A DNA stretch of 37,877 nt from Mucidula mucida (GCA_015501055.1 JADNYV010000329.1:1-37877), one strand, 5' to 3'. Counted from the stretch's first letter, positions 1 to 9,543 are shown. Numbers and translations are program-made. The notes: generated by a model from the sequence alone, not told the origin.

Positions 1-109
1 TCGCGCTCTCATGGGATTATGTCCTTTGCAATTGTGGTTACGCCACACCTACTTGCATAATTAGATCGCAGGTGAGTGAAAGCACCGGCGACAATGACTC
101 ACAGGTCGT

Positions 110-322
110 TCAAAAGTCCTCGCTACATCCACCCGTCTTTTGACCCGACTCCGGCACATCTACGCTGTCACCGGTGCACTCGTCTGTAATGATGCTGTCA
201 ATTAGGAATGCTCGTTCAACTGAGAGAGAATTACTCTCGGTCTCGACGACCTTTCGCTCCTGGATTAGCGGGCTGGCAATGGCTAGGCCAAAGAACAAGA
301 ACAAGACGGCAGTGAACTTCAT
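110..322 (-). CDS. small secreted protein, 70 aa, function unknown
   Basis: A 70-residue reading frame starting MKFTAVLFLFFGLAIAS, which is a textbook eukaryotic signal peptide: one Lys, a hydrophobic core of about 12 residues, then A-S-P. The mature part is acidic and Ser/Thr-rich, with two cysteines (TDECTG and GGCSEDF) and no Kex2-type repeats. It ends in a TGA at 110-112. It lies downstream of the broken flavin monooxygenase and UstYa-like fragment on the same strand, so it could be an ER-routed peptide of the same locus, but this is inference. It has no recognised family. Alternatives are an ordinary small secreted protein or a chance ORF. The signal peptide makes it more credible than the overlapping plus-strand frame, which has no features. 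Confidence 0.45.
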   Translation of the reverse strand: MKFTAVLFLFFGLAIASPLIQERKVVETESNSLSVERAFLIDSIITDECTGDSVDVPESGQKTGGCSEDF

Positions 323-703
323 GACTGGGATGGTTGGAGATTGGAAGAGAAGGCGATTCCTAGTAGTGAGTGTACACGCCTTCCGTTCCTATAGGTGCCT
401 CGCACTTGGCTCTTCCCTGACAACTGTTCGCTTGAGCATGTCATCTGATGGCGTAGCGTTCGAACTGAACCGATTCACCTATGTACACCACGTACAATTG
501 ATTGTTATCAGCGTGCGAGGGGTTCTGGTAGCGTTCTTCTGTTGTTGATCATGGGTACCCGTGCGCTAATGATCAGCGAACCGCGAGCAAGCTCTTTTGG
601 GGATTGATTTCAGGGATCTTGAAATGTTCTCTAGTATCTCAAGATCAAGTACAAGGAGATAGGGACTCTAAAATCTTAATACATAGACAGCGTTCGCTGT
701 TTC
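323..703. other. intergenic, nothing recognised
   Basis: This stretch separates the secreted-peptide start codon from the 3' end of the monooxygenase pseudogene. I see no domain, repeat or RNA structure. The short plus-strand frame that enters it from the left has no recognisable features. Confidence 0.5.
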
Positions 704-2802
704 TTATACTTTAGTTTTACGACGTAGGTCATCCCGCTCTGCTTTCAGATTCGCAATTTCAGCAACGTCGATAGTCTTGAAAGGCCAGGTCAACCAATTA
801 CCGCCACTGCGCATCCCTGGGAGTCGCATATCGGCCAGTAGTTGATTTATGTATTGTGGCCACCTCGATATGAAGTGATGAGCAATCAGCGTAAGTGGAA
901 TGTATCCACGACGACGTACGCGAAGAAATAAACGGCAGCGCTAAAGCTTTCGTTGAGATACAGAAGCTGGTCTGGCCAGCGCTTTCGAGTCCAGTTGGCA
1001 TAACGATCGGCCTCTCGTTTAGCAGCCTCGGGGTTGGGCGGTAAGTTCATTGCGTCTGCTAAAAAGTACGAGGAAATCCAATGCGCGATCAACTCAAAAG
1101 CCTAGCCATTATTTGCTGTCATCTAAGGCTCGCAACCACATGAGACTCGGACAAGAAAGAGAGGTAGAATACGTACAACGGCACCGTTGATCGCAAAGTC
1201 GCGTTGCAGAAGATTCTTCGCGGGGACTATTCCTCTGTAGATGGAAGATGCCCACTGTTCCTCCTTCGTGTGTGCTGGAGGCGGGTTCTGAAGAGTCACA
1301 TAATGGCTTCATTCGTCAGTGTCGCTAGCTGGAGGAGGATGGCGCTGAATACCAAGAGCCTCTGCTGTCGCGTCTGTGAAAGGATCAGCCAAGATCTTAA
1401 AGCGCTTCTCCAGCTTACCATCGAAAAAAGTATCATGCCACGAAGAAAAATAACCTGTACCTACAAGAACCACATCCGCGAGAGCCATCGCTCAGGCGCA
1501 AAGAATTTCCATCTGGTCCAAACCCAGAGAATTTCTTTGGAGTGAGAAGCTGAATTTTTCCAGAGTTACAGAGAGAGAAAAAGCTATCGTCTCGCTAGAC
1601 TCCCTCGTCATTTACCCGGACAGTCCAAAACGGCGATTGAGCATTACACAGAGGTGAGTCTGCTGGCAGGTCATAAGCAGTGAACTGGCGGAATTATCAG
1701 GAAAGTCACAGCGACACAAAACTAAATGTACCGTGTCCTTCTCCACCCCTTCTCACATTCCTCAAACAATTTTGGCTCCCAAGTTTGTCGTATGTAGGAA
1801 CCGTCTAGAAACCATAACACATCAGCCTTATGGCCCGCCAGAAGAACGAAAACAGAAATCGAACTCTAATCTTGGTAAATCTATATTAGCTGCGAAAATT
1901 GATAGCATTCTACAGAAAAAAATTTGGTCGACATTCTCCAGTAGAAGAACCAAAGGTATTCACCTGCTTTTCCGCATGAAGTCGGGCAATGGTTTCGCTC
2001 CGCCCATATATGCGTCAACCTTTTCGAAAACCATAATGATTTTTCTGCCCTCTTTCGCAAGACAAGTGGCCATGCTGGAGTTCATTTAGTACGGCGCAAT
2101 TGAGCCTATCGACACTGACTCTTGTGCGGATTTAGCACCACCGACTACGACAATTGTCTTAGCAGGTCCTCCGACTTCGGCCGTCTTTGACATGTCCAAA
2201 ATTGACTCTAATTGTGGAAGTCAATCGCATGAATCACAGGTCCACGAAATCCAGCTTCAAGAGCAGCATCTTGAGAGAGATACGAGGGAATCTTCGGTAC
2301 AGTGCAACCCTTTGATTATGTTACTTAAAAGAGCCTCCTGAAATGAAAATTGAAGGCTTACACCAGAGCAAAGCACCAATTTGTCAAAGGACAGGGTTGA
2401 TTCTAAACCGTCTTGCTTCCGGACCGTGACGCGCCATCGTACGCGTCGGATACGCAGGACCTCCGTTTCATACTGGATATTGCCCTCCAGAAATCTCGAC
2501 GCGAACTTGGTCATGTATCGACGCATATCCTCTCCACCCAGTCTTCCGCCAGTTTTCTCGGCATTGCTAGCGAAGAGAACCTGTACTCTCCGTGGACACT
2601 GTTGCCTATATCAACACGTTGAAAGCGCATGATATGTATGCGACTTACTTGTTTAGCGCGAGTCCTGGATATATCCTTTCACGGGCCCATATCCCACCAG
2701 GAGTTTTGTCCTTAGAGTAACATTGAAGCCATCCTGTTTCAAGACATGGGAAGACACAAGGCCAACAGTTCCAGAGCCAATAATTCCGACTGTGACCACC
2801 AT
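704..2802 (-). pseudogene. flavin-dependent monooxygenase (FMO-like), broken
   Basis: Remnant of an FAD/NADPH-dependent oxygenase of the fungal FMO-like family. Reading from 2802 one sees the FAD-binding site (VGIIGSGTVGLVSSHVL), then WARERIYPGL, VHGEYRFSS, a YM..FA..F segment, the NADPH site (KTIVVVGGAKSAQ), GRKIIMVFEK, a VVLVGTGY motif, RDFAINGA, and a C-terminus ending SGGNWLTWPFKTID; stop TAA at 704-706. Introns with good sites remain at 864-919, 1102-1176 and 2075-2119 (branch TACTAAAT), so it was a real spliced gene. Lesions: in-frame TGA at 1309-1311 where the family tends to have Trp, TAG at 1595-1597, TGA at 1762-1764, and frame changes near 1480, 2230, 2550 and 2700. Several independent breaks argue for a pseudogene rather than one sequencing error. 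The start at 2802 is set by the FAD motif, which begins two residues after that Met. Confidence 0.85.
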
Positions 2803-2818
2803 ACCACGAGGAGAGAGA

Positions 2819-2838
2819 TAGGTAGGTAGGTAGGTAGA
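2819..2838. repeat. (GTAG)n microsatellite
   Basis: About five tandem GTAG units lie directly upstream of the monooxygenase start. They are translated as a Tyr-Leu-Pro-Thr repeat in a longer minus-strand frame, which is one reason not to extend the gene upstream. Confidence 0.85.
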
Positions 2839-3185
2839 AATGGCACCATGTCCCAATAAGGAACGGCCGGTTGTGAAAACGTTAGAGGCGGGCAAGACCT
2901 GGGCTCGTGTTCTCACACAGACCTCTATTACCGCGAAACGAGAGTGTACGGCATGATTATCATCAGAGTAGCTGGCGCCGGGCGCTCCGTTTCTATTGCA
3001 GACATCAGATGGTATGGAACTGGAAGCGCGAGGTGACGGTCCGGAGTCAACAATCAAGTTCCTCTTTTGGTACTGTATTCCTCCGGTCCGCGATCCCCCA
3101 TTTCTTCTTTCAACGCCAACTGCACAATTCAACGAGATCTGTCTAAATGCTGCTAATGTTCTCACTGGTTGCTAGTTTTTCCAAG
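2839..3185. other. spacer between two decayed genes
   Basis: It holds only the upstream part of a long minus-strand frame that continues into the monooxygenase. That part has no homology I recognise and is likely untranslated or promoter sequence. Confidence 0.4.
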
Positions 3186-3661
3186 CTACTCTGTATATGC
3201 CTTCTGGTTCTCCTCAAATGCTGAATATACGTTCCTCCAATCCCTGCAAGTCAGTTTGCCCCACGGATCAACAGCGTGAACGCCAAATGGATCCACAACT
3301 GGCTCCAGCCTCAAATTAGCCCGACACATTATCATCTGGCGCAGATAGTTCATGCAGTGTCGCGCTTTCTTCATTCCAGGATCGCTCTCCGGGTTAACGT
3401 ATGTCTGTCGGACAATGTCCAGACAACGCAGCTGGTGGAACACGGAAGGCATGAACGGTCGACGCTCATCGCCGACATAAACGATGTGCCTTCGTTTTGA
3501 GGGACGAGCGCGGCCCATTCCTCGTCGGCAGTGGTACCGTTCAATTGATAAGGGGACACTGTTCTGAAAGGCCGGTTTACAGCTTCAGATCGACTCCTCT
3601 TACTGGGCATATCTTCTCTGGAACCGTCTTGAGCCTCTACCTCATTCAGACAAGCCTGCAC
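3186..3661 (-). pseudogene. UstYa-like (DUF3328) oxidase fragment
   Basis: C-terminal part of a UstYa-type protein. These are copper-dependent oxidases or cyclases that act on peptides and other metabolites, as in ustiloxin and cyclochlorotine pathways. Visible order: TADEEWAALVP, VYVGDERRPF, HQLRCLDIVRQ, HCMNYLRQMIMC, then CRDWRNVYSAFEE and a TAG stop at 3186-3188. The family carries paired HxxHC motifs. The second is recognisable as HCMNYLRQ, but the first reads HQLRC, so its inner His is Arg. The TADEEW part and the VYVGDE part lie in different frames about 20 bases apart with no intron signal between them, so the gene is frameshifted. No N-terminal membrane segment was found upstream. It sits about 400 bp upstream of the monooxygenase on the same strand, a pairing seen in dikaritin-type clusters. 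Confidence 0.7.
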
Positions 3662-4694
3662 ACTGAGTTATTCTTGTAAGACACTTTCGGGTCACTAAAC
3701 CCAGATCATCCGTTGGCCCTCGAACAGCCAGATATCACCCTTTAGTTCCTCGTAATGAGAGGCTCTGTCGGCTCTGTGTCAATTCCGAGCAACATGTCGA
3801 TACGTCCATCGCACACTGCCTTGGATCCGAGAGGTTGTGATGCTGATCCTTCTTAGAGTTCGACACTCCAAGTATCTGGTGCCATCATCATCATCCATAG
3901 ACGATTTCTGTCATGAAGAGATAGTATCGCTGTCTGGAAATTGTTGAGCAATCAATTGTATTTTCTGCGGGCAGACAACGTCGACATAGGCTTCAGCAAG
4001 ATATACATGACTCGAAATCGACAGAATAACCTGTGTTCACGGCTATATCTGTCGTGACGGGAACTGTCAGAAACATTGATTGGATCGAGTACAAGCTGAA
4101 CAAGTGCGAGTACTAACTGTGCGTTTGACGCAAACCAGTTGATCATCTTCTCGGCTACAATATGATGTTGTACGTCGTCTTCAGAGGTCTTTACTTGGGT
4201 ATCACCTACTTTTAGGTCTACTTACGGATGTCCTTTGTTGTGTGGCTGAATTGACGTGATGTTAGCGGAGGTATTCCGGGCTGTAGAATCTGTTCGGATC
4301 CCCAAGTCATACCTACTACATAAACGGGTTGCTCATCTATCCACGTACTGAGTAGGAGGTCAGCTTGTTCTGTTTATCGTCCGATAAATTCTGTCGAGTC
4401 AAGTGACTGCGGGGGCGCCACCCTTTCTGTCAAATTATGGAGGTAGTGCTCGAGATAAAGAATTGGGAGATACGGCACCATGGCGTCTCAGTATGCAATC
4501 AGGGTAACACGAAATGACGAGGCGAGGTGGGAGTGAATAAAATTAGCAGAGGAAGATGATGATCCAGTTAACGTTGCGATCATGACATCAACCGTGCCCG
4601 AGCCGCGCCTCCTGAGGCTGTCAGTCATTCTTGACCACGAACCACCATCACCCCGCATTCTTTCCCATTCAACCTGTGCCGCCGACCCGCTGGC
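3662..4694. other. intergenic, nothing firm
   Basis: About 1 kb between the UstYa-like fragment and the lipid-transfer gene on the opposite strand. One minus-strand frame (3952-4146) starts with a hydrophobic stretch, but I cannot link it to the UstYa fragment as a missing membrane exon. The last few hundred bases presumably contain the promoter of the downstream gene. Confidence 0.4.
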
Positions 4695-6375
4695 ATGATG
4701 ATGGGTCTATTCAGCTCTGCCAGTTCCCATTTTCGCGGCGCCGTTGTGCCCAACAATAAACCGCGCGACGACGACGGCGCCCCGACCGACACGGAGCCCG
4801 ATGACACCTCTATACTGTGTGTATCTTTTCCCCGCCCTGCTCGATACTGAACGATGGCGGTACAGCGACGACAATGAGGGCTCAATCATCGCTTCGCTTA
4901 TATCGCAGCTTCGGTGCGCATCGTGCACGACCGCGGGCTCCTCGTGTTCTGACGGCGATCACACAGCGTCGGCATGGATCTCTCGCGAGTCACGTTCCCG
5001 ACTTTTGTACTTGAGCCCCGCAGCATGCTAGAGCGTATAACAGACTTTATGTCCCATCCAGATCTTATCTTCGGGTACGCGGTCCCAAGTGCTGTTTCCC
5101 AACGTCCTGCTCACCGCTTGCTTCAGCGCCGAAAATATGACCGATCCAGAAGAGCGGTTTATTCGTGTATTGCAGTATTATCTCGCCGGATGGCACATAA
5201 AGCCCAAGGGGGTCAAGAAGCCGTACGTTGACATTCCCCCTTTGCGATTCTGCAGCCTTTAATGCCATTCAGATACAACCCAATTCTTGGCGAGTTTTTC
5301 CGGTGTCGATATGATTACCCAGACGGTTCTCATGGCTTCTATATCGCCGAACAAGTATCACATCATCCTCCCGTTAGCGCGTTCTACTACGTCTCTCCAG
5401 CCAACCACATCGTTATAATGGGCGAGCTGCGGCCCAAGAGTAAATTCCTGGGCAACAGCGTTTCAACAAACATGGAGGGCGAGAACAGGGTTATCTTGTT
5501 AGGCAAGCCCGAGGATGGCGGTGCGTCGACCATTCCACGTATGTTGTTGCGTTACTCATTCTCACACAGAGTATGTCATTACCATGCCCAACATGTACGC
5601 GCGCGGAATACTATTTGGCAAGATGGTCCTGGAACTCGGGGATACTTGCACTGCGAGAAACGACAAACATGGACTCGTTTGCGACCTCGAATTCAAAACA
5701 AAGGTACCGCATAGCATCTCGGTTCGCGTCTTCCCGCTAACCCGTCTCAGGGGTTCTTCTCTGGCACGTACAACGCCATCGCCGGAAAGATTCGTCACAA
5801 CACCACGGAAATTGGTGAGGTGTCCGGCCGATGGAGTCATGTCATGGAACACAAGTCTACAAAGGTCCGTCATGAGAGTTACTTCATCGGACCGCGTCTG
5901 ACAGTCTGTACGTTACGTAGACGGCGTCCAAACGGGTTTTGTTCGATGCAGTCAAGGACGGGCAAAATATAACACCAAAGTGGGTTCCGCCGGAAGACGA
6001 GCAGGAGCCTAACGAATCGAGAAGGTGCGCAGTCAATTCCTTTCCTTCTAAAGCTGACTGTGCGCAGACTCTGGTCCAAGCTCACACAGGCCATCGTGGA
6101 TAAAGATATGGAGGCGGCGACGACCGCCAAGTCAGCCGTAGAAGATGCGCAGCGCGAGCAGCGCAAGACCCTCGAGGCTGCCGGCGATAAACACGTCCCA
6201 CGATTCTTTGTGTGCAAGAATGGCCGGTGGGAGCCCAAGATTGAGTGAGTGATTTACGCCTCTATGAGCACTCTGCTCATCGATTTCATTTAGATGTCCT
6301 TCGGATCCCGTTGAGGCCGAGCGTCTCATTGGCGAGTGGTTAACATTGACACCATCACCTGCATCCACTTGCTGA
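4695..6375 (+). CDS. OSH6: oxysterol-binding-related lipid transfer protein, Osh6/Osh7-like, 407 aa
   Basis: Ten exons join in frame: 4695-4820, 4879-4913, 4967-5074, 5127-5222, 5273-5520, 5570-5703, 5751-5864, 5921-6024, 6068-6244, 6294-6375, every intron GT-AG, total 1224 nt. The protein is one ORD domain with a short acidic, disordered N-terminus and no PH or ankyrin domain, the short Osh layout. Motifs: SQLRVGMDLSRV then LPTF-like FPTFVLEP near residues 52-71, YNPILGEFF at 123-131, the signature EQVSHHPP at 148-155, PKSKFLGNS, MYARGILFGKM and the C-terminal RLWSKLTQ helix. In yeast, Osh6/Osh7 exchange phosphatidylserine for PI4P between ER and plasma membrane, and the lid and N-terminal sequence resemble these more than Kes1/Osh4. 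It acts in the cytosol at membrane contacts. Three adjacent ATGs (4695, 4698, 4701) begin it; the first is used here. Family assignment is firm; the Osh6 subgroup is an inference. Confidence 0.93.
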
Positions 6376-6818
6376 TCTACATATCATACTGTCATCTATC
6401 TTACTCACACTGCCATCATCGCAGTAATCCCATCCAATCCATATTTCCGACGTGTACACCTGCAGAAATTAAAACGCGGAAATCTGCTGTAGGGGCGCCC
6501 CGCAAAAGATTTCAGTCTTCACTCCAGCCGTGGATTTCTTTTCTAGGCCTCAAAAGCTTAAGGACACTTACAACCTCTCATTGAACATGTCTAAAGGATA
6601 TATAATAGTCAGAGGCTGCGGCCGATACTAGATTGAAGAGGAAACCTACGATGGGGACAGACGTGTCGCCTTTTCCTTCAATATCGCGTGTAGATCCCGC
6701 CTTCGTCCATTCAACACGTTCAAATACCGCAAAACAATCAAAGCTGGAGCAAGCAAGGTTCAAAATACACAACTGTCGCGGCTATCGTTGTCGTTGCTGC
6801 AGCAGCCCAAAACACATT
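6376..6818. other. intergenic between converging genes
   Basis: Spacer between the 3' ends of the lipid-transfer gene (plus) and kinase-like copy 1 (minus). It contains one copy, around 6416-6462, of a dispersed roughly 50-bp sequence that also occurs near 13800. No gene is seen. Confidence 0.5.
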
Positions 6819-8037
6819 TCACGATACTAAAAAAGCAACGTATGGATCGGGTAGGTGTTCCGCAAGCTCCTCAAAATCTTTTATGCCGTCTTCCCACAAG
6901 ACCACCATCCCATCCGGTCGAAATCTAAACTTGACGTCTGGTTCAAGTGGGACATCGTCACTAAAGATATGGTGACGCTGAACCATCATCACAGTCGCAT
7001 TGTCGAGCGAGGGATGCAGTGCAGAATAACGTTCGTGAAAGCGTAAGGCCTTGTATGTGCGAGTTGAAGGTGATACTAAGTGGTTCTGTGTGTCAGTATG
7101 AAGAAGAGTTCGAGACAGATGCGAACATGCCTTCAATGTCTTCTTCAAACATACAGAGACTGTAAATGAGATTTGCCACATCCTCGCAGCCCCCAGTTTC
7201 TGCAGGCAGCTCAGTATCGATGGGAAGAATGGGGAGATTCCGGGTGCATGGCTCCTTAACAGCCTCGGCGAAGTCAATGACAAAGCATCTTGTTTTGGAG
7301 CCAGCGTCGGTCTTGTCTACACGGAAGAGGATGTGATGCAGTTGATGAGAGTTGGTCAGTCGATTATGATGGATACCGCGGTCATGGAGTCGTTCAACTG
7401 TACGCCCTAGCAGTATGCTAGTTCGAAACATTTGAGTACGACGAACTAAAACCTGAACGGGAGACCAAACTTACCTGAGAGGCGACATATCCCTCCTCAC
7501 GGCGGCAACCTCGTCCCATGTGTTGCCAGCCCATTCGGTAACACTACAGAAGATGACACCAGCCCAATTCTCCGTTTTTGTGCACCACACCCCATAGTGC
7601 CGCGGAACCAAATCCCCAGCAACCCCTCGCAGATTCTGAGCGTGAAACTTTGCATCCGCAAGCATATTCAAGACTGCCTGGTACGCGGGGTGGTCTCGTT
7701 TGGCCTTCTCGACGTTGAATAGTACCTTGACGCAGAAAGTAGGCCTTTCCTCATCGCGGCCTTCACCCGAGTGAAAGCCATCGAAGAATATCGACGATTC
7801 GTGGTACATACCATAAGTTCCCCACGCAAGAGCCTGTGAGAATGGGAGAGTCCGAGTCTTCCCCTCGTGGTCGTTAATTAGCGGGTCATCCAACATTATA
7901 AGAGGTTCGGGAGAGGTAGAAGGGATAGACTCGAACATCTCGTCGAATCTGTCCTTCATGGATTCGTCTTCCAAGCGGTCGAACTTCAACTTCTTGTTAA
8001 TTTCGCTGAAGCCAAGCCACAAAAATTGTGTAGGCAT
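6819..8037 (-). CDS. fungal protein-kinase-like protein, copy 1
   Basis: The start at 8037 (MPTQFLWLGFSE) matches the start of copy 2; the longer upstream frame runs into a transposon and is rejected. Exon 1 (8037-7475) holds an N-lobe-like part with CVKVLFN (candidate ATP Lys, residue 104), VPRHYGVW and TEWAGNTWDEV. Intron 1, 7418-7474, joins in frame to exon 2 with LLGRTVERLHDRGIHHNRL and CFVIDFAEA (the DFG position). A second intron starts at 7116 and could end at 7086 (31 nt, branch TACTGAC) or 7050 (67 nt); both keep frame. It ends DFEELAEHLPD and TGA at 6819-6821. The HRD-type catalytic Asp is not evident (HHNRL), so activity is doubtful. It resembles the expanded kinase-like families of Agaricomycetes. 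A TIR element begins 65 bp upstream of the start codon. It could be a pseudogene if the 31-nt intron is not used. Confidence 0.6.
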
Positions 8038-8101
8038 GTCGGTGGTGGTGATGATGGATAGTTTCCAACCCAATTCCAACCGACAATGATCGCTTTCATA
8101 C

Positions 8102-8129
8102 TGGGTATGGGCAATTGGCGGGGGAAAGA
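8102..8129 (+). repeat. left terminal inverted repeat
   Basis: It begins TGGGTATGGGCAATTGGCGG and pairs with 8974-9002 on the opposite strand. TTCATAC lies immediately outside. Confidence 0.8.
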
Positions 8130-8293
8130 TCGTGAGCTGACTAAGCAGCCCGATCACTGATTTCATCGCGCGGACTCTCCTTCCATCCATCACCTTCGTT
8201 TACCCATGTAGCGCTGCACAGGCGACTAGTTACTATTCTATGGTAATTACTTGTTAATTATAGGTGATTTACTGGTACCACTCATCCTCGGAA

Positions 8294-8548
8294 TCATATG
8301 GGTATGGGCAATTGGCGGGGGAAACATCGCTTAGCAGTCTCAGAGTCACTTCCGGGGTCGTTTTCCTTGTCCGAATCAGATGAGTACTTGTCCGGTGCAT
8401 CAGCATCGAGTGGTGTGGCCACAGAGCTCGAAGATGCATTCCTAGCAGCTCTAGCCCGTTGTAGATGGTCATTTTGGCCTTTCCGCTTGCGCTTCCGGCC
8501 TAGTTTGAAGCGACACGCAGCATCTAGACGTTTATCTTCGTTGCCCAT
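8294..8548 (-). CDS. basic 84-aa ORF inside the TIR element
   Basis: It starts MGNEDKRLDAACRFKLGRKR and continues with more Lys/Arg, then an acidic Ser-Asp tail (SDSDKENDPGSDSE). The final residues are encoded by the internal terminal repeat. The basic start followed by an acidic Ser-rich stretch would suit the N-terminus of a DNA-binding transposase whose catalytic part has been deleted, but I recognise no domain. An overlapping frame gives SEDEWYQ at its end, so a spliced reading is possible. It may not be translated. Confidence 0.35.
   Translation of the reverse strand: MGNEDKRLDAACRFKLGRKRKRKGQNDHLQRARAARNASSSSVATPLDADAPDKYSSDSDKENDPGSDSETAKRCFPRQLPIPI
8299..8325 (+). repeat. internal copy of the terminal repeat
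   Basis: It repeats the left terminal sequence for 26 bases (TGGGTATGGGCAATTGGCGG followed by GGGAAA), in the same orientation. It is preceded by TCATA, as is the true left end (TCATAC). It overlaps the 3' end of the short basic ORF. Confidence 0.85.
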
Positions 8549-8973
8549 GAGACGTGGAGGGTGAGAGACGCGTCGGGGAGCGCGTTTAATATAGTAGACG
8601 GCGCGTCAATGTGTTTGTTTACATATGTTGATTTTGCATGCAAGCTGATCACCGGCTCGAAACTTTTGCACCGCATTTGCACACTGCCGTACCGCAGAAA
8701 ATGTCGGGATTGCCTCAGATTGGTATTTGATTCGAAAGTAGTAGAAAAAAATTGCAAAAAATCGAATATTTAGTAGGTAGTTATACAGGATATTTGCTTT
8801 GTAGTCCTAAGTTTACAAGCTTGTTCTGCTACTTACAAATAAAATGCTAATCTCAAGATTTTCTCTCACTGAACTGTAGTCCCAGAGTGCCTCGTTCATG
8901 AGATGTAAATTCGTGCGACGGTGAGAGAGCCCTTTGGCTGGGTGTCCGCTTTTGGAAGGTCATGCTAAATAAC

Positions 8974-9002
8974 TTTCCCACCCGCCAAATTGCCCATACC
9001 CA
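8974..9002 (-). repeat. right terminal inverted repeat
   Basis: Reverse complement of the left end, with one extra T in the TTT run and a small difference after GGCGGG. TTCATAC (9003-9009) follows directly. Confidence 0.8.
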
Positions 9003-9011
9003 TTCATACAA

Positions 9012-9160
9012 GGTCCGAGCTCATCACGTGGCCGCTATTGTTTGCTGCTCTTACCACGCACGTCGTTGCACGACGTACAGGGCGGCCACTAAAACTCACT
9101 GAATCTGGGCCGAAGGTCGTATTGAATTCCAAGATTCTGATGTTATGTCGATGTATTAGC
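9012..9160. repeat. upstream segment shared with kinase copy 2
   Basis: It contains TCCGAGCTCATCACGTGGCC, CGGCCACTAAAACTCACTGA, ATCTGGGC and a TTGAATTC...GATTCTGA block. The same blocks occur in the same order and orientation at 11046-11180, just upstream of the copy-2 start codon. Here it lies just outside the TIR element, so before that insertion it probably sat directly upstream of copy 1. It includes a CACGTG box. It probably represents the ancestral promoter region. Confidence 0.7.
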
Positions 9161-9543
9161 ACACGAGCGGATGGTGCCTCTCATCTGTTTGTTTCTCTCC
9201 TCCAGTGTATACGTACTACAAGAGTTAGTATCTCTAGAGAAAGTGAAGAACTCGTCGTGCAAATCTGGATTGCAAGCCATGCGCACAAATTTGTACAACG
9301 TCTGTAGCGCATCATGCGTCGGCGTGTTCTCTACGGTACTGTAGGCACGCGATAGATACTCCCGTACGAGGAAGTACGAAGAATCATGGCTGGGCGCTAA
9401 ATGGCTGGCTCTTTCTATCATTTTCGTGTAGATTTCTACGAGAGGTTGGTCTCCTTCGCAGTAGCCTCGGCCGGGGCAGGTAAAAATTAGATCACGCCAA
9501 AAACCTTTCTCTCTTCCATCCGCATCCCTAATAAAGACAGCAA
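9161..9543 (-). pseudogene. unidentified coding fragment ending at an inversion breakpoint
   Basis: One minus-strand frame stays open from the breakpoint at about 9543 down to about 9143. It reads RDADGREKGFWRDLIF, CPGRGYCEGDQPLVE, MIERASHLAPSHDSSYFLVR, ALQTLYKFVRMACNPDLHDE. The amino-acid mix looks like a real globular, helical protein. I do not recognise the family. A possible splice acceptor (TTTATTAG) lies at the upstream edge, so this may be the last exon of a gene whose front was removed. Past 9160 the frame enters the shared upstream segment and is not credible. Confidence 0.4.

Larger units (their letters stand above)
8102..9002. mobile_element. 901-bp TIR DNA transposon, non-autonomous, unclassified
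   Basis: The left end TGGGTATGGGCAATT-GGCG and the inverted right end (TGGGTATGGGCAATTTGGCG read from 9002 inward) match over about 28 bases with two or three differences. Both ends are flanked by TTCATAC (8095-8101 and 9003-9009), a perfect 7-bp target duplication. Sequence outside both ends has a counterpart upstream of kinase copy 2, although copy 2 lacks about 50 bp on the left side, so it is not an exact empty site. The element has no complete transposase. It carries one short basic ORF (8294-8548, minus) and an internal third copy of the terminal sequence at 8299. A 7-bp duplication and TGGGT ends do not fit hAT (YARNG ends, 8 bp). P-like, KDZ-like or another superfamily remains open. 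Confidence 0.75.

Noticed and set aside
1204..1545. Plus-strand ORF of 113 codons
   Set aside because: Antisense to recognisable FMO exons; no motif of its own.
3952..4146. Missing membrane exon of the UstYa-like gene
   Set aside because: Hydrophobic start, but no splice path or family motif connects it to 3661.
8038..8193. Upstream extension of kinase copy 1 (MMDGRRVRAMK start)
   Set aside because: The extra codons lie mostly in the TIR element and are absent in copy 2.
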